From Nocardia puris (GTDB lineage Bacteria; Actinomycetota; Actinomycetes; Mycobacteriales; Mycobacteriaceae), in NCBI RefSeq assembly GCF_003315035.1, contig NZ_QNRE01000007.1, positions 1 to 64,000 on the forward strand: a stretch of 64,000 nucleotides of DNA, read 5' to 3'. Both the position numbers and the translations under genes were made by a program. Below the pieces are notes generated by a model, which worked only from the letters and a program-made list of their open reading frames with translations, was not told the origin of the DNA and did no database searches. Below, in pieces: positions 1 to 8,017 of the stretch. How positions within the stretch are numbered: the stretch's first letter is position 1; the number at the start of each line of letters is the position of its first letter.

Positions 1-94
1 ACGCCCGGACCCATTCCGAACCCGGAAGCTAAGGCCACCAGCGCCGATGGTACTGCACTCGACAGGGTGTGGGAGAGTAGGACACCGCCGGACA
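1..94 (+). rRNA. 5S ribosomal RNA, 3' part
   Basis: The sequence matches the 3' three-quarters of an actinobacterial 5S rRNA: the conserved CCGAACCCGGAAG block near the start and the GTGGGAGAGTAGG block near base 70, ending at CCGCCGGAC. The 5' end lies outside the window. It is the distal end of an rRNA operon, and a strong terminator follows within ten bases. The exact 3' end may vary by a few bases. Confidence 0.93.
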
Positions 95-103
95 AATCTT
101 GTG

Positions 104-135
104 AAAGGCCCCCAACCTCACGGTTGGGGGCCTTT
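104..135 (+). terminator. Terminator of the rRNA operon
   Basis: A perfect 14-bp inverted repeat (AAAGGCCCCCAACC at 104-117 and its complement at 122-135) encloses a four-base loop, and the right arm ends in CCTTT. It lies directly after the 5S rRNA, the usual position of an intrinsic rRNA terminator. Confidence 0.9.
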
Positions 136-217
136 CCGCATTTCCGGGCCCTTCCCCTACGCGGTTCCCCGGCACACGTATTCGGCGGCGCGGGCTTGCC
201 ATGCTGCGGTCGGCTGT

Positions 218-435
218 CGACGAATCCGCAAGCGGTGGAGTGCGATCGACACCGACGATCCCGCCAGCCGCGGCGAGATGACGGTCGTCTACCTTCTCGC
301 CGCCGCCGACGGTGGCACCGACCTGCACGCGACGCACTACAACGTTCCGCCTTCGGTTCGCCCGGAGGACAACGAACTCGGCTGGTCCTCTCCCTCGCGA
401 AACTCACCGATCTCGCCGAACGCGCGGCATGGTGA
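218..435 (+). pseudogene. Remnant of an SRPBCC/AHSA1-family protein (C-terminal part)
   Basis: Reading from about 218, the frame gives segments typical of the C-terminal half of AHSA1/SRPBCC (START-fold) proteins: DDPASRGEMTV near 257-286, then DGGTDLHATHYNVP and EDNELGW. After EDNELGW the frame breaks, and the expected ending SLAKLTDLAERAAW is found in another frame, stopping at 435. The N-terminal half of the fold is absent because the rRNA terminator lies immediately upstream. This is a truncated and frameshifted gene end. The family assignment rests on recalled motifs. Confidence 0.55.
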
Positions 436-599
436 GCCGCGGAGGGGTCTATGAGTGTCGCCCCCCGGAAAGAGCGTGCCGGGCAGGTCAATCCGGCGTG
501 GAAGCGGGCGACCATGGCAAACGGCCGGGCTCGGTTCCGGAGGCGCAGCGGCTGGGCCATCCCGGCGCGCGACGCCGGCACATCGGCGATGCTGTGAGC

Positions 600-1439
600 A
601 TGGAGTACGTGTCCAGAGTGCCGCGACCTCCGCTGGACGGACTGATCGACGACCTCTACTACCTGGAGGGTGCGCCGCCGTACGACCGGCTGACGCTGCC
701 GCCGTCGCCTTCGGCGTTGCTCATCGTCAATCTCGGGGCGCCGTTCCGCATCCGCGGCGGCACCGATCGCGAGACGTCCGAGTACGTCGACGGCTGCGTG
801 GTCACCATGCCCAGTCGTGCGGTGGAGTTCGGCTACCCGCCGTGGACTCGGTCCGTCGGCGTGCACTTCAAGCCGTGGGGGCCGGCGCCGTTCCTGGCGA
901 TGCCCGCGACCGAACTGCGTGATCGGCCGGTGACGATCGAGCAGGTGTGGGGCCGGGCCGCCGTCGCTGAACTGCGAGACCGGCTCGCCACCACGGACTC
1001 ACCGCACTCGATGCTGACGCTGCTCGAGGAGGAGCTGATGCGGCGGCTGCGCGAGACCCCGGGCATGGGGCTGGTCCAGTACACGAGCAACGTCATCGTC
1101 GCGACCAATGGGGCGGTGGCGATCGGCGACCTGAGCGAGGCGGCCGGAGTCAGCAGCACCCATCTGGCCCAGCAGTTCAAGGAACTCGTCGGCGTCACGC
1201 CGAAGCGACTGGCCCGCGCGCAGCGCTTCACCACCACCGTGCTCGCGATCGATTTCGCCGGACCGATCGACTGGGGCGAGATCGCCGCCGGCGCGGGCTA
1301 CTTCGACCAAGCTCACTTCGGCCACGAGTTCCGGGCGTTCACCGGTCTCACGCCGACCCGGTACGCCGAGGTCCGGCGGCGGTTCCTGCGCGAACACCCC
1401 GGCCACGTCCTCGACAGCTGGCCGCTGCCCGCCGATTGA
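600..1439 (+). CDS. AraC-family transcriptional regulator
   Basis: A 279-residue cytoplasmic DNA-binding regulator. The N-terminal ~150 residues resemble the sensing domain of AraC-like proteins of the DUF6597 type. The C-terminal ~100 residues carry the two-helix-turn-helix AraC domain (IGDLSEAAGVSSTHLAQQF and GYFDQAHFGHEFRAFTGLTP). The ATG at 600 was chosen because the reading frame further upstream has no family resemblance; an in-frame GTG at 594 is an alternative, and neither has a strong Shine-Dalgarno. A RibD-like enzyme gene starts 66 bp downstream on the same strand and is a possible target or operon partner. The ligand is unknown. Confidence 0.85.
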   Translation: MEYVSRVPRPPLDGLIDDLYYLEGAPPYDRLTLPPSPSALLIVNLGAPFRIRGGTDRETSEYVDGCVVTMPSRAVEFGYPPWTRSVGVHFKPWGPAPFLAMPATELRDRPVTIEQVWGRAAVAELRDRLATTDSPHSMLTLLEEELMRRLRETPGMGLVQYTSNVIVATNGAVAIGDLSEAAGVSSTHLAQQFKELVGVTPKRLARAQRFTTTVLAIDFAGPIDWGEIAAGAGYFDQAHFGHEFRAFTGLTPTRYAEVRRRFLREHPGHVLDSWPLPAD

Positions 1440-1505
1440 TTTCTTACAAGAGCGACGGATCACGACACGCTAATTTGAGGGCACCCCGAAGCAGAGGAGA
1501 GCCCC

Positions 1506-2087
1506 GTGGGCAAGGTGGTCATGTACAGCTCGGTGTCGGTGGACGGCTTCATCGCCGACGAGAACGACCAGCCCGGACCGCTGTTCGACTGGCTGGCCAG
1601 CGGTGACGTGCCGTTGGACGAGAGCGGCACGGTGAAAGTCTCGCAGACGTCCTACGACTACACCCGGCAGTACTGGGACCGGATCGGAGCGACCATCGCA
1701 GGCCGCCACGTCTTCGACATGACGGACGGCTGGGACGGGAAGCCCCCGGGCGGGATCGACCACGTGGTCGTCGTGACGCATCGGCCGCCGCCCGAGGGCT
1801 GGGACCCCGAGGCGCCGTTTCACTTCGTCGAGGGCATCGAGGCGGCCGTGGCCACAGCGCAGGAACTGGCGGGCGAGCGCCTGGTTGAGGTCGCGGCCGG
1901 TGACGTCGGGGGCCAGGCGCTCGCCGCGGGTCTGGTCGACGAAGTGCGAATGGACGTCGTTCCCGTCGTGTTCGGGTCCGGCAAGCGCTACTTCGGGTCG
2001 GTCGACGCGCAGCACTTGCTGGAGGATCCCGACGTGGTGATTCAGGGCAACCGGGTGCTTCACCTGCGCTATCGGGTGCGCCGTTGA
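1506..2087 (+). CDS. Dihydrofolate reductase family protein (RibD C-terminal domain)
   Basis: A 193-residue protein with the RibD C-terminal/DHFR fold. It opens with the typical KVVMYSSVSVDGFIAD strand-loop and ends with the VDEVRMDVVPVVFGSGKRYF segment seen in this family. Such stand-alone proteins are NAD(P)H-dependent reductases of unknown substrate and are not true folate enzymes. The GTG at 1506 follows a good ribosome binding site (gaggaga). It lies 66 bp behind the AraC gene. It converges with the transporter operon that starts on the other strand at 2110. Confidence 0.85.
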   Translation: MGKVVMYSSVSVDGFIADENDQPGPLFDWLASGDVPLDESGTVKVSQTSYDYTRQYWDRIGATIAGRHVFDMTDGWDGKPPGGIDHVVVVTHRPPPEGWDPEAPFHFVEGIEAAVATAQELAGERLVEVAAGDVGGQALAAGLVDEVRMDVVPVVFGSGKRYFGSVDAQHLLEDPDVVIQGNRVLHLRYRVRR

Positions 2088-2109
2088 TCGACCTCGACGC
2101 CGACCACTC

Positions 2110-3132
2110 TCAGCGGAGCGCGTCGTCGAAACGGGGCGTGATGTCGGACGGCGGCACCAGGTTCCACGCTTCGAGCTGTTTGCGGATCTGCTCGGCGGCG
2201 TCGATGTTCAACGGGCCGCTGGTCCACAGCGCGTAGGGCAGGTTGAGGAAGCGGCCCTCGACCACGGCGGGGAGCTGGTTGATGCCGGGCTTGGCGCGCA
2301 GCAGGTTCACCTTCTCCTCGAAGGTCTGCGGCGGGTAGTCCACGAACATGATGGCGTCCGGGTTCGAGGCGGCCAGGCGCTCCCAGGACACGCGGGTCCA
2401 GGTGTCCTCGACGTCGCCGAGCACGTTGCGCGCACCGGCCGCCTCCAGGATCGCCTGCGGCGCACCGAATTTACCGCTCGAATACACGGTGTCGCTGGCG
2501 CTGTCGAACAGGAAGACCTCCGGGGCGCGTTCGGGGCGCGGGGCTGCGGTGAGGGCGGCGAGGCGGGCGTCGAGGTCGGTGGTGAGTTCGGTCGCGCGGT
2601 CCTCGCGGCCCGTGATGGCGCCGAGGTTGGTGAGGTCGGTACGCAGCGCCGTCCACGGTTCCACGATGCCGCGCGCGTGCTCGCCCGACCGGCAGCTCTC
2701 GGTGAGGACGTACGCGGCGACGCCGTCCTTGCGCAGGGAATCCGGGGTGAGGTTCTTGGCCTCGTCGTAGCCGTAGCTCCAGCCCGCGACCATCACGTCG
2801 GGGCGCTGCGCCAGCACGGTCTCCCGCGAGGGATATTCGGGCGCAACGGAATTCAGGCCGTCCACCACGTCGCCGTAGTGCCTGCGCAACGTATCCGCGT
2901 CGCGCTGGATGCTGGACACCGCCGTCACCTGGTCCTGCGCCCCGAGCGCGAGCACCATCGAGATCAGGTTGCCGTCGTTGACGAACATCCGCTGCGCGGG
3001 CGCGGGGAACGACACCTCCGCATCGCAGTTGCGCACGGTGAGGTCGCCGGCCGCGGGCGGCTGGGAGGTGCCGCACCCGGCGAGGGTGACGGCCAGCGCG
3101 GTCGCGGCCAGCGCTCGATTGCGGATATTCAT
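2110..3132 (-). CDS. ABC transporter substrate-binding lipoprotein (FecB/BtuF class), probable corrinoid binding
   Basis: A 340-residue lipoprotein. The N-terminal signal ends in the lipobox LAGC with the lipidated Cys at residue 20, followed by a class III periplasmic-binding fold (FecB/BtuF type), so it should be anchored outside the membrane and capture the ligand. Its ATG overlaps the stop of the ATPase gene by ATGA, and it is the last gene of a permease-ATPase-binding protein set. The fold alone would suggest iron-siderophore. A cobalamin riboswitch ahead of the permease points to vitamin B12 or another corrinoid. Close relatives are sometimes annotated as F420-0 or iron importers. Confidence 0.85.
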   Translation of the reverse strand: MNIRNRALAATALAVTLAGCGTSQPPAAGDLTVRNCDAEVSFPAPAQRMFVNDGNLISMVLALGAQDQVTAVSSIQRDADTLRRHYGDVVDGLNSVAPEYPSRETVLAQRPDVMVAGWSYGYDEAKNLTPDSLRKDGVAAYVLTESCRSGEHARGIVEPWTALRTDLTNLGAITGREDRATELTTDLDARLAALTAAPRPERAPEVFLFDSASDTVYSSGKFGAPQAILEAAGARNVLGDVEDTWTRVSWERLAASNPDAIMFVDYPPQTFEEKVNLLRAKPGINQLPAVVEGRFLNLPYALWTSGPLNIDAAEQIRKQLEAWNLVPPSDITPRFDDALR

Positions 3133-4007
3133 GAGGTCGCCTCTCGTGGGGTGATCAACAGATGGTCTTCGCCGGTGTCGGGATGGCGCACGCGGGTCGC
3201 GCGCACTCCGAACACCTCGCCGACGATCTCGGGCCGCAACGCGACCTCCGGTGGTGTGAGCGGGAGTGCGGAGCCGTTGTGCAGCACCAGGATTCGATCG
3301 CAGTACCGGTCGGCGAGCGCGAGTTCGTGCAGCGCCGTCACCACGGTGCGGTTCAGGGTGCGGGCCAGCGACAGCAGTTCCAGGCGGTGCGTGATGTCGA
3401 GGTGGTTGGTGGGTTCGTCCAGCATCAGCACCGGCGTGTCCTGGATGAGCGCCCGCGCCAGCAGCACGCGCTGACGCTCGCCGCCGGAGAGTTTGTGCAC
3501 CGGCCTGCCCGCGAATCCCGCCAGGTCGACCGCCGCCAGCGCCGCGTCGATGACGTGCTGTTCGCGCGGCCCGCCGACACCCCACGGCGGCAGGTAGGGT
3601 GTGCGCCCGAGTGCGACCACCTCACCGGCGAGCAGATCGGCGGGCGGCCGCTCGTCCTGCGCCACCAACGCCACGGTCCTGGCCCGCGCCCGAGCCGAAA
3701 CATCGTGCACGGCAACACCATCCACGGTCACACGCCCGGCCTTCGGTCTGCGCACTCCGGCCAGGACGTGCACCAACGTGGTCTTCCCGCTGCCGTTCGG
3801 CCCGACGATCCCCACGACCTCTCCGGGGCCGATCTGGAACTCCGCGCCCCGCACCACTTCTCGGCGCCCCACCGCACACGTCAAACCCTCGGCCACGATC
3901 GCGGCCCCACCCTGCTCCCGCCGCCCGAACCCGGACGTGTCGCCGTGCGCCCGCGTTACCCCGGCGCCCAGGACTTCGACCGGTTCGTGGCGCTGAACCT
4001 CACTCAT
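3129..4007 (-). CDS. ABC transporter ATP-binding protein (FecE/BtuD class)
   Basis: A 292-residue cytoplasmic ATPase that powers the adjacent FecCD-type importer. Walker A GPNGSGKTT is at residues 69-77, the signature LSGGERQR follows, and Walker B VLMLDEPT is intact. The ATG at 4007 gives a ~35-residue N-terminal extension unusual for the family. An internal GTG at the start of the conserved domain (VAEGLTC) is a real alternative. Its stop overlaps the start of the binding-protein gene. The permease gene ends 450 bp upstream, an unusually wide gap for a transporter operon. Confidence 0.87.
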   Translation of the reverse strand: MSEVQRHEPVEVLGAGVTRAHGDTSGFGRREQGGAAIVAEGLTCAVGRREVVRGAEFQIGPGEVVGIVGPNGSGKTTLVHVLAGVRRPKAGRVTVDGVAVHDVSARARARTVALVAQDERPPADLLAGEVVALGRTPYLPPWGVGGPREQHVIDAALAAVDLAGFAGRPVHKLSGGERQRVLLARALIQDTPVLMLDEPTNHLDITHRLELLSLARTLNRTVVTALHELALADRYCDRILVLHNGSALPLTPPEVALRPEIVGEVFGVRATRVRHPDTGEDHLLITPREATS

Positions 4008-4457
4008 CGCCGGCCGCCCGTGGTCCGCTCGGCATCTCGTGCCGGATTCGAGATGGCGCCCCGGTTGCCGCCGCGCGGGTATGCCCATCGCCCGACCGAT
4101 TGGTACGTCGGGCACGGGTCGGACCTACCGCACCCGCCTGATGCTCGGCGGAGCGGCATTCAGGACCCGTTGCCTCGGTGGCGATTTCGCCGAATCCCGG
4201 AGTCTGATGGCTGGCGTGAGGACCCTCGGGCCGACGGCGCGAACCCGGGCTGTGCCCGGTGCCGTTGCCGGAGATCGGAGCCAGACCCGAAGTACCGCTG
4301 AGCCATACAACGGAACGATGGCCGCGAGCGGAGTCGGGCCATGGTGGGCTGAGTCTGCCGCCGACACCCCGGCACGCATGGTTCAGCCGAGGTCGCTGGG
4401 CTACACGCTGATCGACGGGTAGTGCAACGCCGAATCCCGGAGCCCGGTGAACGCCCC
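4008..4457. other. Non-coding gap inside the corrinoid importer operon
   Basis: This 450-bp stretch separates the permease and ATPase genes. None of its open frames resembles a known protein. The 15-mer CGCCGAATCCCGGAG occurs twice in direct orientation (4188-4202 and 4428-4442), bracketing about 225 bp. This could be a trace of an insertion or duplication. No terminator or second riboswitch was recognised. Confidence 0.4.
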
Positions 4458-5477
4458 TCATGCGTCACCGAACCGGTAGCGGCGGCGGCCGAGGAGGAGC
4501 AGGAATGTCGGGGCGCCGATGAGGCCGGTGAGGACGCCGACGGGGATCTCGGTGGGCGGGACCAGGACTCGGGTGGCGGCGTCGGCGACGACCAGGAACA
4601 GGGCGCAGACGGGCAGGAGCGTGCGGTGGCGCGGGCCGACGAGCAGGCGGGCGGCGTGCGGGACGACCAGGCCGACGAACCCGATCCCGCCCGACACCGC
4701 GACCAGCACCCCCACCAGCACCGCAAGCAGTACGAACAACGCGATCCGCAACTGTTTCACCGGCACGCCCACGGAGGTGGCCGTGTCCGCTCCCAACGTG
4801 AGTGCGTCCAGCCAGCCCGCCGCCGCGACCAGCGCAGCCCCGCACAGCAGTACCACCGTCAACGGCAGGCCGAGGGTCGCCCAGTCCGCACCGGCGAGAC
4901 TGCCGAGCAACCAGAACAGCACCGACTGCGCGGCGGCGGGATCGGCGCTGCGGAACACGAGGTAGCTGCTCAGCGCCGCGAACGCCGAGCCGAGCACGGT
5001 CCCGGTGAGCACCAGCCGCAGCGGCGTGAGACCGCCCTGCGCGATCGCGATGAAGAACACGAGCCCGGCCGCCATCGACGCACCCGCCAGCGCGCCGCCG
5101 GTGAGCGCCCACACACCCGCGCCGGCAAACAGCCCGGAGGTGATGACGGCCGCCGCGCCGACCCCGGCCCCGGACGACACGCCGAGCAGGAACGGATCGG
5201 CGAGCGGATTGCGCACCAGCGTCTGCATGGCGGCCCCGGCCAGCGCGAGTCCGGCGCCCACGATCGCGGCCAGCAACGTTCTGGGCACCCGCAGCTGCCA
5301 CACGATGGTGTCCAGGCTCAGATCCACCGGCGCCACGCCCGTGAGCCGGTGGCGCAGGACCTCCACCACCGACGACACCGGCAGTGTCTCCGCGCCGAAA
5401 CCGGTGGCCGCCACCATCGCCACGACCAGCAGTGTCCCGAGCACGGGGACGGCGATCGAGGTCCGCACGCGGATCAT
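4458..5477 (-). CDS. FecCD-family ABC transporter permease, probable cobalamin/corrinoid import
   Basis: A 339-residue integral membrane protein of the FecCD/BtuC family, with about ten hydrophobic segments and the family motifs RVPRTLLAAIVGAGLALAG, QTLVRNPLADPFLLG and GGIGFVGLVVPHAARL. It would form the membrane channel for the ATPase and binding lipoprotein downstream. The ATG at 5477 gives the usual family length; a longer open frame upstream runs into the riboswitch and is not expected to be translated. The gene is the first behind a cobalamin riboswitch (5518-5610), so B12 repression is expected. Iron-siderophore transport is less likely for that reason. Confidence 0.9.
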   Translation of the reverse strand: MIRVRTSIAVPVLGTLLVVAMVAATGFGAETLPVSSVVEVLRHRLTGVAPVDLSLDTIVWQLRVPRTLLAAIVGAGLALAGAAMQTLVRNPLADPFLLGVSSGAGVGAAAVITSGLFAGAGVWALTGGALAGASMAAGLVFFIAIAQGGLTPLRLVLTGTVLGSAFAALSSYLVFRSADPAAAQSVLFWLLGSLAGADWATLGLPLTVVLLCGAALVAAAGWLDALTLGADTATSVGVPVKQLRIALFVLLAVLVGVLVAVSGGIGFVGLVVPHAARLLVGPRHRTLLPVCALFLVVADAATRVLVPPTEIPVGVLTGLIGAPTFLLLLGRRRYRFGDA

Positions 5478-5517
5478 CGGCGGTGCTCCACAGGCAAGTC
5501 GCGGCCCTTCCAGAGAA

Positions 5518-5610
5518 GTCCGGCGGGGGAGGTCTGACTTTCGCCGCGAGGCGATCACAGTGGCGCGACCGTTCCGGATTCTCACCGGATTCCCGCACCC
5601 GCCGGGGATT
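5518..5610 (-). promoter_or_regulatory. Cobalamin (B12) riboswitch, short actinobacterial form
   Basis: Read on the minus strand, the conserved core is visible: GGGAATCCGGTGAGAATCC, then CGGTCGCGCCACTGTGA, then the B12-box variant AGTCAGACCT. An eight-base closing helix pairs CCGGCGGG (complement of 5598-5605) with CCCGCCGG (complement of 5520-5527). The spacing between ACTGTGA and the B12 box is short, as in the compact cobalamin class of actinobacteria. The aptamer ends about 40 bases before the permease ATG, so control of translation or termination of the importer mRNA is expected when cobalamin is plentiful. Confidence 0.92.
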
Positions 5611-5699
5611 GATCAGCAAACTCTACCGTTCGGCCCGCGCCGCCCCGACGGCCGGTCGGCGACGTGGCGAGGGTGCGCGTCCGTCGTTACCGTGAAGAG

Positions 5700-6863
5700 A
5701 TGTCGCCGAGGGACGAACGGCATCCGTCCACCGTCAGCGACTGGGATGACGAGCGGCGCAAGGCCCGGCTCCGCGAGACCCGGTTCGGGTTCCGGTGGGA
5801 GGGGTGGCGTCGCACCCGGCTGACGCTGTCGCGGGTCGCCGCGCTGCTGATCCTGGCCCTCACGGTCGCCGCCCAGTACTGGGTGTACGACGTGATGCCC
5901 GAACGGGCGCGGCTCGCGCTGACCGAGCCGGCGCTGCTGCCCGTCGCGCCGCCCGCCGAGGATTCGGGCTGGGACACCGCGGTGGTCGACATGGTGGGCC
6001 TGGGCAACTTGAACGCCGCCGACACCGCCGCCGCGCTGCCCTCGCTCAACCGGATCGGCGTGGTGTGGGCGATCCGCTACGACAACGAAGGCATCGACAG
6101 CCGCGTGATCGCGGACCTCATCGTGCGCGCCGCCCAGATGTCGGGGGTGCGCAATATCGTGCTGGCCGGGCACAGCATGGGCGGGGTGATCGCGCTCGAG
6201 GTCGCCGAGCACATCCACCGCGGCAGCGACCGGCGGCTGGTGGCGGTGCTGCTCGACTGCACGCCCATGGATCTGAACGCGGTGCGCCCGGAGAGCCGCG
6301 GCCGGGGCGAGGACATGCTGCGCTGGATGGGCTGGCTGCCGGGCGCGCGGGAGAGCCGCACGATGCGCTTCGCCGTCGAAACCTACGCTCGCCGTGATCG
6401 TTTCATCGACCGGACCGGTCCGGTGCCCGGGATCGCGGCCGGTGAGCTGGGCGAGGTGTTCGACGAGGTGCTGACGGAGAAGATCCTCTCGCACAACGCC
6501 GCGAGCAACGGGCTGATCCATTCGCAGTTCCTGGCCATCGTCGGCGGCGGCGCGGTGGACAATCTGCGCGCCCTGTCCGAGCCTGTCGACGGAAAGCCGC
6601 GCCCCGCAATCGTTTTCCTGCGGCCGCGGGTCGGCTCGCACGACGGCGTGGTCGACGTGGACTACTCGCACCGGGTGTTGCTCGAACAGGTCGGCGGGCC
6701 CGACGGCAGTCTGCTGGTGGCCTATCCGCGCGGCACGGGCCACGCGAATCCGCGCCAGGCTCCGCAGGGCTACAACGAGGTGATCGAGGCGCAGGTGCTG
6801 CCGTTCGTGCAGCGCTATCTGGACCGGGCCCGCGACGTCCACTACACCGCGTCACCTCGGTGA
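5700..6863 (+). CDS. Membrane-anchored alpha/beta hydrolase
   Basis: A protein of about 387 residues with a basic cytoplasmic N-terminus, one transmembrane helix around residues 42-60 (VAALLILALTVAAQYWVYDV) and an extracellular alpha/beta-hydrolase domain. The nucleophile elbow GHSMGG is near residue 160, and a likely catalytic His lies in GTGHANP near the C-terminus. ATG 5700 was chosen over the in-frame GTG at 5664, which would add 12 residues; the evidence is weak because GAAGAG sits directly against the ATG. It is transcribed away from the corrinoid importer. The substrate cannot be deduced. Confidence 0.75.
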   Translation: MSPRDERHPSTVSDWDDERRKARLRETRFGFRWEGWRRTRLTLSRVAALLILALTVAAQYWVYDVMPERARLALTEPALLPVAPPAEDSGWDTAVVDMVGLGNLNAADTAAALPSLNRIGVVWAIRYDNEGIDSRVIADLIVRAAQMSGVRNIVLAGHSMGGVIALEVAEHIHRGSDRRLVAVLLDCTPMDLNAVRPESRGRGEDMLRWMGWLPGARESRTMRFAVETYARRDRFIDRTGPVPGIAAGELGEVFDEVLTEKILSHNAASNGLIHSQFLAIVGGGAVDNLRALSEPVDGKPRPAIVFLRPRVGSHDGVVDVDYSHRVLLEQVGGPDGSLLVAYPRGTGHANPRQAPQGYNEVIEAQVLPFVQRYLDRARDVHYTASPR

Positions 6864-6929
6864 GTGTCTTTCGAATCACGCTAACGCTAACGGTTTCAGC
6901 GGCTCCCGGGCCCTGCTTCAATTCGCGTC

Positions 6930-8015
6930 ATGTTTCGACCGAGTACGTTCCTTCCCGGCCTCCGTGGCCGCACCACCGCCGCTCTGCTCGCCGTGGCGAC
7001 GGCCGCGACCCTCGGACTGACCGGCTGCGCGAAGGACGACGCTCCGGTCGCCGCCTCCGACGCCCCGCTCACCTCCACCGTGCCCGCGGGCACCGAACTC
7101 GTGATCGCCGACCAGTCCGAGCGGTTGCAGCAGGCGCTGCGCGCGTCCGGTGAACTGGACAAGCTGCCGTTCGAGGTGGAATTCGCCAACTTCGTCGGCG
7201 GCCCCGCGATTCTCGAGGCGTTCCGCGCCGGCGCGGCGGATGTGGCGCCCGTCGGTGATGTGCCGCCGATCCACGCGCTGGCCGCGGGCCAGGACGTGCC
7301 GATCATCGCCGCCTATCGCACCGCCACCAACGCGCTGAAACTCGCGGTGGCGCCGGGACAGTCGATCACGACGCTGGCGGAGCTGAAGGGCAAGAAGATC
7401 GCCTACGCCGAGGGCACCGCCCAGCAGGCGGCGGTGCTGCGGGCGCTGGACAAGGCGGGCCTGGAAACCGGTGACGTGGAACTGGTCCGGTTGCAGTTGG
7501 CCGAGTTCCCCGACGCGATCCGCACCGCCCAGGTGGACGTGGCCCCGCTGATCGAGCCGAACGTCACCCGGTTCCTGCGCACCCCGGGCGCCTCGCTCAT
7601 CCCCGATTCCGAGACCGAGGGCATCTACCCGGGCCTGGCCTATCTCTACGCGCGCCGCGAGGCGACCAACGATCCCGCCAAGTCGGCGGCGCTGGCCGTG
7701 CTGGTCGGCGCGTATGTGCGGGCCTACCAGTGGGTCAACACCCACCCGCAGGAGTGGGCGCAGCAGTACTACGTGGACAACCAGAAGGTCGGCCCCGAGG
7801 ACGCGACCCGCATCATCGAGTCCCTGGGCGCCTACACCTTTCCGAACTTGAACGAGGATCTGATCGCCCAGCAGCAGTCCACCATCGACGCGATCGACGC
7901 CGCGGGCGAACTGCCCAGGAAGGTCAGCGCTTCCGACGGTTTCGACCTGCGCTTCGCCCCGTTCATCGAGCAAGCGGTCGCCGAATCCGGCGCCGCCACC
8001 GACCCCAAGGAATAG
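6930..8015 (+). CDS. ABC transporter substrate-binding lipoprotein, sulfonate/nitrate/taurine type (SsuA-like)
   Basis: A 361-residue lipoprotein with a signal ending LGLTGC (lipidated Cys) and a SsuA/TauA-type periplasmic-binding domain. Recognisable parts include FVGGPAILEAFRAGAADVAPVGDVPPIHA and LKGKKIAYAEGTAQQ. It would capture an organosulfur or related substrate at the cell surface. It starts a four-gene unit with permease, ATPase and a flavin monooxygenase, each joined by zero to three bases or an overlap. Upstream, at about 6878-6892, the hexamer CGCTAA is repeated in tandem, a possible regulator site. Confidence 0.88.
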   Translation: MFRPSTFLPGLRGRTTAALLAVATAATLGLTGCAKDDAPVAASDAPLTSTVPAGTELVIADQSERLQQALRASGELDKLPFEVEFANFVGGPAILEAFRAGAADVAPVGDVPPIHALAAGQDVPIIAAYRTATNALKLAVAPGQSITTLAELKGKKIAYAEGTAQQAAVLRALDKAGLETGDVELVRLQLAEFPDAIRTAQVDVAPLIEPNVTRFLRTPGASLIPDSETEGIYPGLAYLYARREATNDPAKSAALAVLVGAYVRAYQWVNTHPQEWAQQYYVDNQKVGPEDATRIIESLGAYTFPNLNEDLIAQQQSTIDAIDAAGELPRKVSASDGFDLRFAPFIEQAVAESGAATDPKE

Positions 8016-8017
8016 CG

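Noticed and set aside
312..599. A 96-residue N-terminal extension of the first AraC regulator
   Set aside because: The sequence is Arg-rich without family resemblance and overlaps the SRPBCC remnant; the family start fits ATG 600.
2110..5477. Iron-siderophore importer annotation
   Set aside because: The family allows it, but no iron-regulator box was seen upstream, whereas a cobalamin riboswitch is clear.
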